Source: CAMEON01 sp963643175
GTDB taxonomy: Bacteria > Bacillota > Clostridia > Oscillospirales > CAG-272
Assembly: GCA_963643175.1 (NCBI GenBank)
Contig: CAVIJF010000003.1
Coordinates: forward strand, 47,289 to 111,288
Reading direction: 5' to 3'
Length of the DNA: 64,000 bases
Shown here one piece after another: positions 25,325 through 34,083 of the stretch. The notes under the pieces are model-generated. The model was not told the origin of the DNA, did not search any database, and saw nothing but the letters and a program-made list of their open reading frames with translations. How positions within the stretch are numbered: position 1 is the stretch's first letter; every line of letters begins with the position of its first letter. A program made the position numbers and the translations under genes.

Positions 25325-26494
25325 ATGCCGCACGTAACCGATTATATTCAGTGGCGGGGAGATATTCCCTTTGAAAACGATCCGCTCAACGAGGTGGACA
25401 ATCTGATTTTCTGCCTTTTGTCCTATGTCGAACTGGACGGCTCTGTCCCGTCCGACCCGAACCGGTGCGTGACGCTCCGGGAGGCGGCGAAGGAGTATTT
25501 CTTCACGCACGACCCGAAGGACGAGCGCCCGCTGGGGCTTATCGTGCCGCGGGAGATTGTCGCCCTGTTCCGCCAGATGGCGGATGCGCCGCGCTACCGC
25601 GATCTGCGGCTGTGCGGCTATGTCAACGAGATATGCGAGAAAAAGCAGGTGCAGTTCTCGGCGCTGACTGTCCGCCTGCCGGACGATACGTGGTTCGCGG
25701 CGGTGCGCGGTACCGACGATACCATTGTCGGCTGGCGGGAGGACTTCAACCTGTCGTGGATGGATGAGGTGCCGGCTCAGCGCATGACGGCGGAGTATCT
25801 GGACAGCCTGCCCCTGACGGACAAATCCCGCCTGTATGTCGGCGGGCATTCCAAGGGCGGCAATCTGGCTGTATGGGGGGCGGTTCACGCCTCACCTGCC
25901 ACGCGGGACCGGATTGTCCGGGTGTTTAGCAATGACGGACCCGGCTTCTCGGACAAAATGCTGGAGTCGGAGGCATACCGCACGCTCGCCGACCGCATCG
26001 ACTGTCTGGTTCCGCAGTCCTCCCTTGTCGGAATGCTGCTGTCGCATGACGACTACGACGTCATCCGCAGCAGCCAACTGGGCATTTTCCAGCACAACGG
26101 ACTGTCGTGGGAGGTCATGGGAGGCTCCTTTGTCCGGGCGCATCAGCTGTCCGGGCAGGGAAGGCGCAATGACAGCGTAATCCGCGCCCGCATCGACTCC
26201 ATGACCACGGAGGACAGGAAGAAGTTCACCGAGCTGTTCTTCGGCATTCTGGGGTCCACCGGCGCCCGCACGCTCACCGAGCTGAACGCCGGCTCTATCC
26301 GGAACGTCATCACCATGCTCCGCACAGTCAGTGACATGGACCGGGACACCAAGGAGATGGCGCTGTACCTCATCGGAAAGCTGTTCGATATCCGGTCGCT
26401 GACCGCGCCCCGCAAGCCCGGAAAGCGGGGAAGCATCCGCTTTGAGTTCGGGCTGACAGTCGGGCGGCGGAAGCCGCACCAGAGCGAAACGTGA
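25325..26494 (+). CDS. DUF2974 (Mbeg1-like) alpha/beta-hydrolase-like protein
   Basis: A 389-residue cytosolic protein of the DUF2974 / Mbeg1-like group, lipase-like alpha/beta hydrolases common in gut Clostridia and of unknown substrate. The nucleophile elbow GGHSKGGNLAVW (Ser near residue 181) and the preceding AVRGTDDTIVGWREDFNL (the GTD oxyanion segment of lipase-like folds) are clear. A later FSNDGPGF segment carries a likely acid. AAAGGAGA lies directly before ATG 25325. It stands between two terminators, so it is probably monocistronic. Confidence 0.85.
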   Translation: MPHVTDYIQWRGDIPFENDPLNEVDNLIFCLLSYVELDGSVPSDPNRCVTLREAAKEYFFTHDPKDERPLGLIVPREIVALFRQMADAPRYRDLRLCGYVNEICEKKQVQFSALTVRLPDDTWFAAVRGTDDTIVGWREDFNLSWMDEVPAQRMTAEYLDSLPLTDKSRLYVGGHSKGGNLAVWGAVHASPATRDRIVRVFSNDGPGFSDKMLESEAYRTLADRIDCLVPQSSLVGMLLSHDDYDVIRSSQLGIFQHNGLSWEVMGGSFVRAHQLSGQGRRNDSVIRARIDSMTTEDRKKFTELFFGILGSTGARTLTELNAGSIRNVITMLRTVSDMDRDTKEMALYLIGKLFDIRSLTAPRKPGKRGSIRFEFGLTVGRRKPHQSET

Positions 26495-26534
26495 CATACA
26501 GAAAACCCCCGCGCAAGCGGGGGCTTTCTGTATG
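26495..26534. terminator. Bidirectional terminator between the DUF2974 gene and the zinc-ribbon protein gene
   Basis: CATACAGAAAACCCCCGC (26495-26512) pairs with GCGGGGGCTTTCTGTATG (26517-26534) around a GCAA loop, with one mismatch. The two flanking genes converge on it, and A and T runs on either side suit termination in both directions. Confidence 0.8.
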
Positions 26535-26549
26535 GGGCACCGTCGGCGC

Positions 26550-27002
26550 TTATCGGATCCGCACGTGAAAACTCTTTCCGCACCGGGGGCACCGGACAGT
26601 GTGCTTGCCGGTTTGACGGGGCAGACGCAGTACCGAGCGGCAGGCGGGGCAGGCGCGGAATACGTGCATATCGGTGTCCGCCGGGCGCGGCGTGCGCTTG
26701 CCGAAGGGGGCTTTCAGCCGGTGCAGGAAGCGGAGCCATGCCGCGTTTTCGCGCTGGCGGGCGGCAATATTCCGCGACAGGAAACGGCAGATCGACCAGA
26801 CCAGCGCCCCGACCGACAGCACGTACAGCACGGCGCCCGCAATGCGGAAGCCGGGCAGGGACGTGCCGGCTCCCACAAGGCTCAGGATGGCGCCGATAAA
26901 CAGGGCGATCAGCACGAAAACAAGCAGCGCATTGTACAGCGCGTCGTTGCGGGCGTACCGTCCCATGAAAAAGCGGGTCAGCTTTCCGCGGAAATCAGCC
27001 AT
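26550..27002 (-). CDS. Two-pass membrane protein with C-terminal zinc ribbon
   Basis: A 150-residue protein with two adjacent hydrophobic segments (about residues 24-46 and 52-75), a basic middle region, and a C-terminal zinc ribbon (CPACRSVLRL ... CPRCGKSFHVRIR). I do not recognise a named function. Similar small zinc-ribbon membrane proteins are common in Clostridia. It overlaps the end of the upstream dehydratase-like gene by 8 nt and is probably the last gene of that operon. Confidence 0.8.
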   Translation of the reverse strand: MADFRGKLTRFFMGRYARNDALYNALLVFVLIALFIGAILSLVGAGTSLPGFRIAGAVLYVLSVGALVWSICRFLSRNIAARQRENAAWLRFLHRLKAPFGKRTPRPADTDMHVFRACPACRSVLRLPRQTGKHTVRCPRCGKSFHVRIR

Positions 27003-28383
27003 GCACTGCCGCCTCCCCTCCGGTGCCCATGCGCTTGGCGTTGGCGAGCATCAGCTTGATGCGGTTTTCCTGATTGATCTGCGTAGCCCCGGCGTCGTAG
27101 TCGATGGCGACCAGATTGACCTCCGGATGCCGCTCCTTGATGGGTTTCATCATGCCCTTGCCCACGATGTGGTTGGGCAGACAGCCGAAGGGCTGGGCGC
27201 AGACGATATTGCGCACGCCCTCGTCGATAAGCTCCAGCATTTCGGCGGTCAGCAGCCAGCCCTCGCCCATTTTCATGCCCATGCCCATGTATCCTGCCGT
27301 CATGGTGCGGGTGTGGCGGAAGGAGGTCGGCGGCGTGAACAGGCCGTTTTCCCGGAGGGCGCGTATCAGATCGTCCTGCTTGCGCAGGAAGAAGCGGCAG
27401 GCAATCTTGTAGATGCGGGACTTGACAAACCGCAGTCCGTACAGCTTGTAGTCCATGATGGAGTCCGTGATGGAGTACAGGAAGAAGTCAACCAGCCCGC
27501 CCATGACCGGCTCGGCACCTTCGGAAATCAGGAACTTTTCCAGCTGGTTGTTGCCCAGCGCGGAGAACTTGACGAATATCTCACCCACAATGCCTACCTT
27601 GAGTTTGGGGGACATCCGGCGGGCGGAAACCCCGTCAATAGCGGCGAAGTCCGCGATAATGCGGCGGTAGGTCGCCTTGACGTCGCAGTAATGCAGTCGT
27701 CCGGAGGTCATTTCGTCCGCCAACCGGGTGCTCCACTCGTCCGCGAGTGCCTCCGCCGTGCCGGGCACCGTCTCGTAGGGGCGGCACTGGTTGAGCAGGA
27801 GCATGATGAGATCTCCGTACAGGATGGCGTACAGTCCTTTGTGCAGCATGGGGAGCGTGATTTTGAAGCCGGGCATCTGCTCCAGCCCGATCGTGTTGAG
27901 CGAGATGACCGGCACGTAGGCGTAACCCGCCCGTACCAGCGCCTTGCGCAACAGCGAGATGTAGTTGGAGGCGCGGCAGCCGCCACCGGTCTGCGTCAGC
28001 AGCAGGGCGACCTTGTGCGGGTCATATTTGCCGCTCTCCAGCGCGGCGATGAACTGCCCGACAATCAGGATGGCGGGGTAGCAGGCGTCGTTGTGGACGT
28101 ACTTCAGCCCCGCGTCTATGACCGGGCGGCTGTCCCCGTGCAGTCCGATTTCCAGCGGCTCTGTCTTATAGCCGAACCGCACGAATACGCGGGACACGAT
28201 GCGGAAGTGGCGCGGCAGCATGGTGGGCATGAGGATGGTGTAGGTCTTGCGCATCTCCTCGGTGAAGATGACGCGCTCCGGCTCGGCGTCCCGGTTCGGC
28301 GTGCCGCATCCGGCGCATCCGGCGCATCCGGAACCGTCACCGCCTGCGCAGGCGGCGTTCCGGTCTTTCGGCGTCTCATGCAT
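26995..28383 (-). CDS. 2-hydroxyacyl-CoA dehydratase-like protein (C-terminal half of an activase-related protein)
   Basis: The 462-residue protein matches the C-terminal part of large 'acyl-CoA dehydratase activase-related' proteins: YTILMPTMLPRHFRIV, NDACYPAILIVGQFI, GGGCRASNYISLLRKAL, and a late CAQPFGCLPNHIVGKGMM segment. The cysteines suggest an Fe-S cluster as in 2-hydroxyacyl-CoA dehydratases. The first 35 residues are Cys/Gly-rich (CAGCAGCG from three CGCATCCGG repeats). GGGAGGAG precedes the ATG, which overlaps the upstream activase gene by 8 nt. In many Clostridia both parts form one chain of about 1400 residues, so this looks like a split version. Substrate unknown. Confidence 0.85.
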   Translation of the reverse strand: MHETPKDRNAACAGGDGSGCAGCAGCGTPNRDAEPERVIFTEEMRKTYTILMPTMLPRHFRIVSRVFVRFGYKTEPLEIGLHGDSRPVIDAGLKYVHNDACYPAILIVGQFIAALESGKYDPHKVALLLTQTGGGCRASNYISLLRKALVRAGYAYVPVISLNTIGLEQMPGFKITLPMLHKGLYAILYGDLIMLLLNQCRPYETVPGTAEALADEWSTRLADEMTSGRLHYCDVKATYRRIIADFAAIDGVSARRMSPKLKVGIVGEIFVKFSALGNNQLEKFLISEGAEPVMGGLVDFFLYSITDSIMDYKLYGLRFVKSRIYKIACRFFLRKQDDLIRALRENGLFTPPTSFRHTRTMTAGYMGMGMKMGEGWLLTAEMLELIDEGVRNIVCAQPFGCLPNHIVGKGMMKPIKERHPEVNLVAIDYDAGATQINQENRIKLMLANAKRMGTGGEAAVHG

Positions 28384-31300
28384 GGTTTTCTCCTCCCTTC
28401 ATGGCGGGCTGCGGCACTGTCTGCCCGGCGGAATCCGGGAGCGTGTGCGGCTTTTCCGCCAGCTCCAGCGCCCCGATAAGACTGCGCAGCCGGATGGTCA
28501 CGGCGCCCAGATTGGTGATTTCGTCTATTTTAATCTGCGTATACAGCTTGTCGCCGCGCTCCAGTATCTCCCGCACCTCGTCCGTCGTGATGGCGTCCAG
28601 CCCGCACCCGAAGGAAACAAGCTGTACCAACTGTACATCCGGATGCGCAACGGCATACCGCGCGGCGGCATACAGGCGGGAATGGTACGTCCACTGATTC
28701 AGCACGTGGACAGGCGCGGGCTGGGTCAGCCCGGTGATGCTGTCCTCGGTCACGACGGCAAAGCCGAGCGAGGTCGCCAACCGGTCGATACCGTGCCCGA
28801 TTTCCGGGTCGATGTGGTACGGGCGCCCGGCAAGAACCATGATCCGACTCCCGCGCTCCCGCGCCCACGCGATGGCTGCCTCGCCCTCACGTCGGATGTC
28901 TGCCATCCATGCCTCATAGGCATCCAGCCCTGCCCGCACGGCATGACTTATCTGCCGGTGGGAGAAGCCGCCGAAGCTGTCCTTCAGCAGGCGGTGCAGT
29001 TCCTTTGCCAGCTGCCGGCTGTCGTTGATGTTCAGGTACGGGTACAGGAAATTGACGCCCTGCAGGGAATCCATGTTGCCTGCCAGCAGTTCGGAGTAGT
29101 AGGCGACCACTGGGCAGTTGTAGTGATTGTCCCCGGCGTGCTCATCCATGTTATAGGTCAGGCAGGGGTAGAAAATTACGTCCACGCCGCGCGCAATCAG
29201 ATCCTCCATGTGCCCGTGCATCAGCTTGGCGGGATAGCAGGCGGTGTCGGACGGGATGGAGTACTGCCCGCGCAGGTACAGACTTCGCGAGGAGGGACCC
29301 GAAAAAATGACCCGGAAGCCCAATTCGGTAAAGAAGGTGAACCACAGCGGCGCCAATTCGTACATGCCCAGCGCCAGCGGCAGACCGACCGTGCCGCGCC
29401 CGCCGTCACGGGCGGTTTCCGCCAGTGCCTGAATTTTCTCCCGCTTGTAGCGGTGCAGGTTGGGCACGATGTCCGCGCCCTCGGGCAGCCTGCCGCCCGC
29501 GCCGCGCTCGCACTTGTTGCCGGAGATGTACTTCTCGCCCCCCGCAAAGGTATTGATAATCAGGTGGCAGTTGTTGCCGCACCCGTGACAGGTGGCGGCT
29601 TTGGAGGAGTGCGTGAAGGCGGCGACCCCTTCGGCGGACAGGGTGGAGGACTTCTCCAGCCCCAGCGACCGGGCATACAGCGCCGCGCCGTAGGCGCCCA
29701 TCAGTCCGGCGATGCCGGGACGGATGACCTCCCGCCCGATTTCGCGCTCGAAGGAGCGGAGAACGGCATCATTGAGGAAGGTGCCGCCCTGCACCACAAT
29801 CTCGCGCCCCAGCTCATCGGCACTGCTGGCGCGGATGACCTTGTAAATGGCGTTCTTGACGACGCTCCGGGAAAGCCCTGCCGAGATGTCGCCGACGCTT
29901 GCGCCGTCCTTCTGTGCCTGCTTGACCGAGGAGTTCATGAACACGGTGCACCGCGTTCCCAGCTCCACCGGTGCCTTGGCAAACAGTCCCAGCCGCGCAA
30001 ATTCCTCCACGCCGTAGCCCATGGATTTGGCAAAGGTTTCGATGAAGGAGCCGCACCCGGAGGAGCACGCCTCGTTGAGCATGATGGAATCAATGGCATT
30101 GTTGCGAACCTTGAAGCATTTGATGTCCTGCCCGCCAATGTCCAGAATGAAATCCACGTTGGGGTTGAAGTAGCGGGCGGCGGTGAAGTGCGCCATAGTC
30201 TCGACCAATCCCCGGTCGATGTGGAACGCATGGCGGATCAGCTCTTCGCCGTAGCCGGTGACGCAGGAGCCTTTTATGGTGATATGGTCGCCGGACAGGC
30301 GGTATATTTCGGTGAGCTGTTCCTGCACGATGCTGACCGGATTGCCCCGGTTGGAGTCGTAGTAGGAGTACAGAATCTCCCCGTCCCTGCCCATCAGCAC
30401 CAGCTTGGTGGTGGTGGAGCCGCAGTCAATGCCGAGGTAAGCGTCCCCGTTGTAGTCCGCCGGGTACACCGCCTTGGCGGTCGCGCGGTTGTGCCGATCG
30501 CAGAATGCCCGGTAGTCCTCTTCGGATGCGAACAGCGGCGGTGTGTGTGCCGTTGTTGGCATGGAGCGGCAGGATTCCTCCACATGGGCGAGCAGTGCGT
30601 CCATGCCGGTCTCCTGCTCCTGCCCGGCGGCGTATAGTGCCGCGCCCAGCGCGACCGACAGCCTGCCGTATTCCGGGAACAGCGCGTGCCCGTCATCCAG
30701 CTTCAATGCCTCCCGGAACGCCGCCCGCAGTCCCTGGCAGTAGTACAGGGGGCCACCCAGAAACATGACCTTTCCCCCGATGCGCCGTCCCTGTGCCAGT
30801 CCGGCGATGGTCTGGCTGGCAACGGCGGCATAGATGCTCGCGGCGATGTTCTCCTTGGCGGCGCCCTGATTCAGCAGCGGCTGAATATCGGTCTTGGCGA
30901 ATACGCCGCACCGCGAGGCGATGGGGTAGATGCGCGTATGGCGCAGGCTCAGCTCGTCCATTTCTTCGATGGTGAGGTCAAGCAGGGTCGCCATCTGGTC
31001 AATAAAGGCGCCCGTGCCGCCGGCGCATGTGCCGTTCATGCGTTCGTCCAGCCCGCCGTCAAAGAAGATAATCTTGGCATCCTCTCCGCCCAATTCAATG
31101 ACGGCGGATGTGTCCGGTTCCAGCCGGCGCACGGTCTCGGCGGTGGCAAAGACTTCCTGCACGAACGGGATGTCCGCCGCACGTGCCAGTCCCAGTCCGG
31201 CGGAGCCGGATATTGCGACGCGGACACGTCGATTTTCAACCAGCGGCTGGACGCGCCGGAGCAGTTCCAGCGTCTTGGGGCGCACCTGCGAAAAGTGGCG

Positions 31301-31489
31301 CTCGTAGCAGGAATAAACCAGCCGCCCGCCCCCGGCAGGACATCCATCCCCGCCGCAGAAGACGACGATCTTGGCGGTCGTGGAGCCGATGTCAATGCCG
31401 ATAACGGCGGTTTCGGCGTCGCCCATGGTCAGCGAATCCGGAACGCCCGATGCCTGCCATCCCGTTTTGTTTTCCGTTTCAATCTGCAT
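28376..31489 (-). CDS. Acyl-CoA dehydratase activase (two BadF/BadG/BcrA/BcrD ATPase domains plus DUF2229)
   Basis: A 1037-residue protein with two ASKHA-fold ATPase domains and a C-terminal DUF2229 region. Domain 1 begins at IGIDIGSTTAKIVVF (about residue 30) and holds NGTCAGGTGAFID and ASRCGVFAKTDI; domain 2 begins at LGIDCGSTTTKLVLM and holds NEACSSGCGSFIETFA. Such activases use ATP to drive an electron into a 2-hydroxyacyl-CoA or benzoyl-CoA-type enzyme. DUF2229 follows from about residue 700 (CYPAKLMHGHMEDL). AGGAG lies 9 nt before ATG 31489. It is coupled to the dehydratase-like gene downstream and preceded by a structured leader. Confidence 0.9.
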   Translation of the reverse strand: MQIETENKTGWQASGVPDSLTMGDAETAVIGIDIGSTTAKIVVFCGGDGCPAGGGRLVYSCYERHFSQVRPKTLELLRRVQPLVENRRVRVAISGSAGLGLARAADIPFVQEVFATAETVRRLEPDTSAVIELGGEDAKIIFFDGGLDERMNGTCAGGTGAFIDQMATLLDLTIEEMDELSLRHTRIYPIASRCGVFAKTDIQPLLNQGAAKENIAASIYAAVASQTIAGLAQGRRIGGKVMFLGGPLYYCQGLRAAFREALKLDDGHALFPEYGRLSVALGAALYAAGQEQETGMDALLAHVEESCRSMPTTAHTPPLFASEEDYRAFCDRHNRATAKAVYPADYNGDAYLGIDCGSTTTKLVLMGRDGEILYSYYDSNRGNPVSIVQEQLTEIYRLSGDHITIKGSCVTGYGEELIRHAFHIDRGLVETMAHFTAARYFNPNVDFILDIGGQDIKCFKVRNNAIDSIMLNEACSSGCGSFIETFAKSMGYGVEEFARLGLFAKAPVELGTRCTVFMNSSVKQAQKDGASVGDISAGLSRSVVKNAIYKVIRASSADELGREIVVQGGTFLNDAVLRSFEREIGREVIRPGIAGLMGAYGAALYARSLGLEKSSTLSAEGVAAFTHSSKAATCHGCGNNCHLIINTFAGGEKYISGNKCERGAGGRLPEGADIVPNLHRYKREKIQALAETARDGGRGTVGLPLALGMYELAPLWFTFFTELGFRVIFSGPSSRSLYLRGQYSIPSDTACYPAKLMHGHMEDLIARGVDVIFYPCLTYNMDEHAGDNHYNCPVVAYYSELLAGNMDSLQGVNFLYPYLNINDSRQLAKELHRLLKDSFGGFSHRQISHAVRAGLDAYEAWMADIRREGEAAIAWARERGSRIMVLAGRPYHIDPEIGHGIDRLATSLGFAVVTEDSITGLTQPAPVHVLNQWTYHSRLYAAARYAVAHPDVQLVQLVSFGCGLDAITTDEVREILERGDKLYTQIKIDEITNLGAVTIRLRSLIGALELAEKPHTLPDSAGQTVPQPAMKGGENHA

Positions 31490-31496
31490 ACTGTTA

Positions 31497-31640
31497 ATCT
31501 CCTGTATTCCGGCGGAGAGTCGCCGGTTTAAGGGAAACGCCGATTTACCCGACAGCGCAGTTCCGGCACTGCCCCCGTTCCAATCCGCGTTCCCTTGGTT
31601 TGCCTCGGCAAAATATCTCCTTATATACTACCATGCAAAA
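31497..31640 (-). promoter_or_regulatory. Structured leader upstream of the dehydratase activase
   Basis: On the minus strand the gap before the activase can fold: an outer stem pairs 31582-31596 with 31530-31546 (AAGGGAACGCGGATT against AATC.GGCGTTTCCCTT), enclosing a GC-rich inner segment, and a second hairpin (CCGGCG/CGCCGG, 31509-31526) ends just before the AGGAG site. I cannot match it to a known riboswitch class. A TATATA/TATAAG-like element near 31625 may be part of a promoter, but no good -35 is visible. Confidence 0.4.
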
Positions 31641-31684
31641 ATGAACCCCGTATAAACGCCTCGCGACACGGTGTAAAATTTCTG

Positions 31685-31719
31685 CAAAAAAATCACCCGG
31701 AGGCGTGCATCCTCCGGGT
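31685..31719 (-). terminator. Rho-independent terminator after hslO
   Basis: ACCCGGAGG (31711-31719, minus sense) pairs with CCTCCGGGT (31695-31703) around a 7-nt loop; reading on the minus strand a run of seven T follows. It lies 21 nt after the hslO stop. Confidence 0.85.
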
Positions 31720-31739
31720 TTTGCGCGGCTTGTTCGGGG

Positions 31740-32636
31740 TCACGCTTTGCTGAAGGGGAGCTTTTCCAGCTCTTCCCGGTTGTAGCGGTAGCGGTTGCCG
31801 CAGAAGCGGCAGACGATTTCCAACTCCTCCGGTTTCCCCTCGGCGACCTGCTCCGCCAGCAGCTTTCCCACCTGATCGCGCCCCAGCGACGCCATCACGG
31901 CGTCCATTCTCCGCCGGGAGCAGTTGCACCGGTAGCCGACCTCCAACTCGTCGAAAACGTCATACGGAATGTCCCGCAGGGCGACATTGGCAATGGCGCG
32001 GTTGTCCATCCCGTCCCCGATCATGCGGCTGATGCGGGACAGGGCGCCGGCGTTGCGCTCCAGCTTGGTGACGGTGCTTTCATCGGCGAAGGGGAGCAGC
32101 TGAATCAGGATTCCTCCCGCCGCCCGGCAGGAATGGTCGGTGTCCACCAACACGCCCAGCGCGCACAGCGTGGGAATCTGCTCGCTCTGCGCGAAGTAGC
32201 CGGTCACGTCCTCGGCAATCTCCCCGCTGGTCAGCGGCGCCGAACCGACCTCGGGCTGTTCACCGCCCAGATCCTTGATGACCTGCACCAGCCCGTCCTT
32301 TCCGACCAGTCCGCCCACGTCCAGCTTTCCGTCCGCACGGAGCGGCAGGTCGGCGCCCGGGTTCTGGATGTAACCGCGCACGTTGCCGCACCAGTCGCTG
32401 ACGGCGAGAATCCGCCCGGCGGGACCGCCGCCGTCAATGGACAGCGTAAGCGTGTCGGTCTCCTCCCCTAACATACAGCCCATCACGGAGGCGACCGTCA
32501 GGGTGCGCCCCAGTGCGGCGGTCGCCGTCGGGGAGGGCGTGTGGCAGCGTATGGCGGCGTTTACAATATCGGTGGAATGAATGACGTGGATGCGGGCGCT
32601 CCCGTCCTGCGTCATGGCGCGCAGTATTTTACTCAT
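31740..32636 (-). CDS. hslO: Redox-regulated chaperone Hsp33
   Basis: Hsp33 is a cytosolic holdase activated by oxidation and unfolding. The 298-residue protein has the N-terminal core with GYFAQSEQIPT, and the C-terminal zinc redox switch of four cysteines: Cys237 and Cys239 in CNCSRRRM, Cys276 and Cys279 in CRFCGN. The start MSKILRAMTQDGSARIH at 32636 overlaps the end of the methyltransferase gene by 8 nt; longer in-frame starts upstream would add a non-homologous Arg/Thr-rich segment. Last gene of the yerC-like/methyltransferase/hslO unit. Confidence 0.97.
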   Translation of the reverse strand: MSKILRAMTQDGSARIHVIHSTDIVNAAIRCHTPSPTATAALGRTLTVASVMGCMLGEETDTLTLSIDGGGPAGRILAVSDWCGNVRGYIQNPGADLPLRADGKLDVGGLVGKDGLVQVIKDLGGEQPEVGSAPLTSGEIAEDVTGYFAQSEQIPTLCALGVLVDTDHSCRAAGGILIQLLPFADESTVTKLERNAGALSRISRMIGDGMDNRAIANVALRDIPYDVFDELEVGYRCNCSRRRMDAVMASLGRDQVGKLLAEQVAEGKPEELEIVCRFCGNRYRYNREELEKLPFSKA

Positions 32637-33528
32637 GGGTATCCGTTTTCCTTTCCGTACTGTGCCTGTCGGAGCACAGGTACCAGTCCCCGGTCTTGCG
32701 GGTGCGTGCGACGATATGCCAGCGCGGACTGTCCACCCCGGCGGGGGCGAAGTCCAATCCGCCGAAGATGCCGCACAGGTCGAAGCCGGCGCGATCCAAC
32801 GCCGCCTCCAGTTCCTCCCGGCTGAAGCAACGCTCGGTCTGCTCCTCGTCGGTGCGGGTGTAGCGTCCGTCCCTGTCCTCCCGGAATACCGACAGGTAGA
32901 AGCGGCAGAGCCGCGTTCCGGGGTCGTACTCGTTCTGCCAGCCGCAGTATACAGCTGGCGCGTCGGCGTCACCGTCCGCCCCCGGGACGGTATCCTCCAG
33001 TATGTAGGCGTTCCCGCCGTAGATCTTTTCAAAGGTCACGGGGCTGTTTACGTCAAAGACCAGCAGCCCGCCCGGCGCGATGTACAGGTACAGGCAGGCA
33101 AGGCAGGCGTCGAGGTCGCCGTCTCCGCACAGGTAGTTTATGCTGTCCAGGCAGCACACGGCGGCATCCACCGTGCCGTACAGCTCAAAGGAACGCATAT
33201 CCTGACAGAGAAACAGCGGCGTCGTGACTCCGGCGGGCAGCTCGTCCGTTCCCGCCTCGTCCAGAATCCGGACGGTGCGCTCGGTGCTTTTGCGGTACGC
33301 TTCAGCGAGCATATCTGCGCTGCCGTCTATGCCGATCATGTCGTACCCCCGGTCGGCGAGGGGGAAGGTCATGCGTCCGGTGCCGCAGGCAAGATCCAGC
33401 ACGATGCGCGGGCGCGCGGGCAGAAACCGGTCAAAGCACGCCTCAAGGAAGGCGCTCCAGCGGGTATAGTCTATTTCCCGGTTGAGGCAGTCGTATACGC
33501 CTGCCAGCGCCTGATAGCCGCGGTACAT
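32629..33528 (-). CDS. Class I SAM-dependent methyltransferase
   Basis: The 299-residue protein has the SAM-binding motif I VLDLACGTGRMTFPLA (about residue 43), the acidic end of strand 2 (MIGIDGSADMLAEA), and a motif around CCLDSINYL. The fold and order resemble YodH/YqeM-like methyltransferases next to hslO in Clostridia, but the substrate cannot be inferred. It starts 3 nt downstream of the YerC-like gene and overlaps hslO by 8 nt, so translation is coupled. Confidence 0.9.
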   Translation of the reverse strand: MYRGYQALAGVYDCLNREIDYTRWSAFLEACFDRFLPARPRIVLDLACGTGRMTFPLADRGYDMIGIDGSADMLAEAYRKSTERTVRILDEAGTDELPAGVTTPLFLCQDMRSFELYGTVDAAVCCLDSINYLCGDGDLDACLACLYLYIAPGGLLVFDVNSPVTFEKIYGGNAYILEDTVPGADGDADAPAVYCGWQNEYDPGTRLCRFYLSVFREDRDGRYTRTDEEQTERCFSREELEAALDRAGFDLCGIFGGLDFAPAGVDSPRWHIVARTRKTGDWYLCSDRHSTERKTDTHE

Positions 33529-33531
33529 GGG

Positions 33532-33849
33532 TCAGCTCCGGTCGGTGCCGCCGGACTGCTCTGCCGCGTCCAGCTGATCCAGCACCTTGTTGTATCCGTC
33601 ACTGCCGTACTTGAGACAGCGGTTTACGCGGCTGATGGTAGCCGTGCTCAGCCCTGTCCGGGCGGCGATGTCGGTATATACGCAGTTATCGCGCAGCATC
33701 CGTGCCGCCTGCATCCGGCGGGACATCTCCAGCAGTTCGGAGACTGTGCACAGATCCTCAAAAAAGCTGTAACAGTCCTCGACTGTTTTCAGCGTCAGAA
33801 TGCCCCGGAACAGGCAGTCCAATTTTTCGTCCTTCAGTTTGCTTGACAT
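33532..33849 (-). CDS. YerC/YecD-family TrpR-like DNA-binding protein
   Basis: A 105-residue protein with the TrpR/YerC helix-turn-helix: LTLKTVEDCYSFFEDLCTV, EMSRRMQAARML and DIAARTGLSTATISRVNRCL. YerC-like proteins are predicted small repressors of unknown ligand. I chose the ATG at 33849 (AAAGGA about 11 nt upstream) because the protein then starts at the family N-terminus; the open frame extends further up without homology. It begins a three-gene unit with a clear promoter. Confidence 0.92.
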   Translation of the reverse strand: MSSKLKDEKLDCLFRGILTLKTVEDCYSFFEDLCTVSELLEMSRRMQAARMLRDNCVYTDIAARTGLSTATISRVNRCLKYGSDGYNKVLDQLDAAEQSGGTDRS

Positions 33850-33909
33850 GACCGTTTCTTGTCCTTTCGCGTGCAGGCGGCGGGCTTGCCGGGTCTGCTG
33901 TGTGCTGAC

Positions 33910-33938
33910 AGTATAGCACATTCCACTGCCAAAGTAAA
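33910..33938 (-). promoter_or_regulatory. Probable sigma-A promoter for the yerC-like/methyltransferase/hslO unit
   Basis: On the minus strand TTTACT (33938-33933), a 17-nt spacer and TATACT (33915-33910) resemble the consensus. The start codon of the YerC-like gene is about 60 nt downstream. Confidence 0.6.
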
Positions 33939-33969
33939 GGAGATTTTGTAAACTGTGCGAGGCGGATTT

Positions 33970-34060
33970 CCCGGGGCTTTTTGGGGCAAGCCCCACCAAA
34001 AAACACCGGGATGGCAAAAAACATGGCGAGGGGGTCAAAGCCCCGCCGCCACACCTTCCC
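33970..34060. repeat. GC-rich palindromic intergenic repeat
   Basis: This stretch holds GGGGC-AA-GCCCC (33983-33994), two runs of AAAAAA-containing CAAAAAACA, and a further GGGGTCAAAGCCCC segment. It looks like a non-coding repeat of the type scattered in gut Clostridia genomes, although only this copy is visible here. Confidence 0.5.
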
Positions 34061-34083
34061 GAAGAATACGCCGCCGGATAAAA

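Noticed and set aside
22657..25326. An 889-codon minus-strand frame opposite the OadB and OadA-like genes
   Set aside because: It is a composition-driven shadow, with no ribosome site and no homology.
28247..30637. A 796-codon plus-strand frame opposite the dehydratase activase
   Set aside because: The activase has clear ASKHA motifs on the other strand; this frame has none.
31497..31640. c-di-GMP (GEMM) riboswitch, suggested by GGCAAACC in the activase leader
   Set aside because: The rest of the GEMM core (GACGCAAAGCC and the tetraloop-receptor pattern) is missing.
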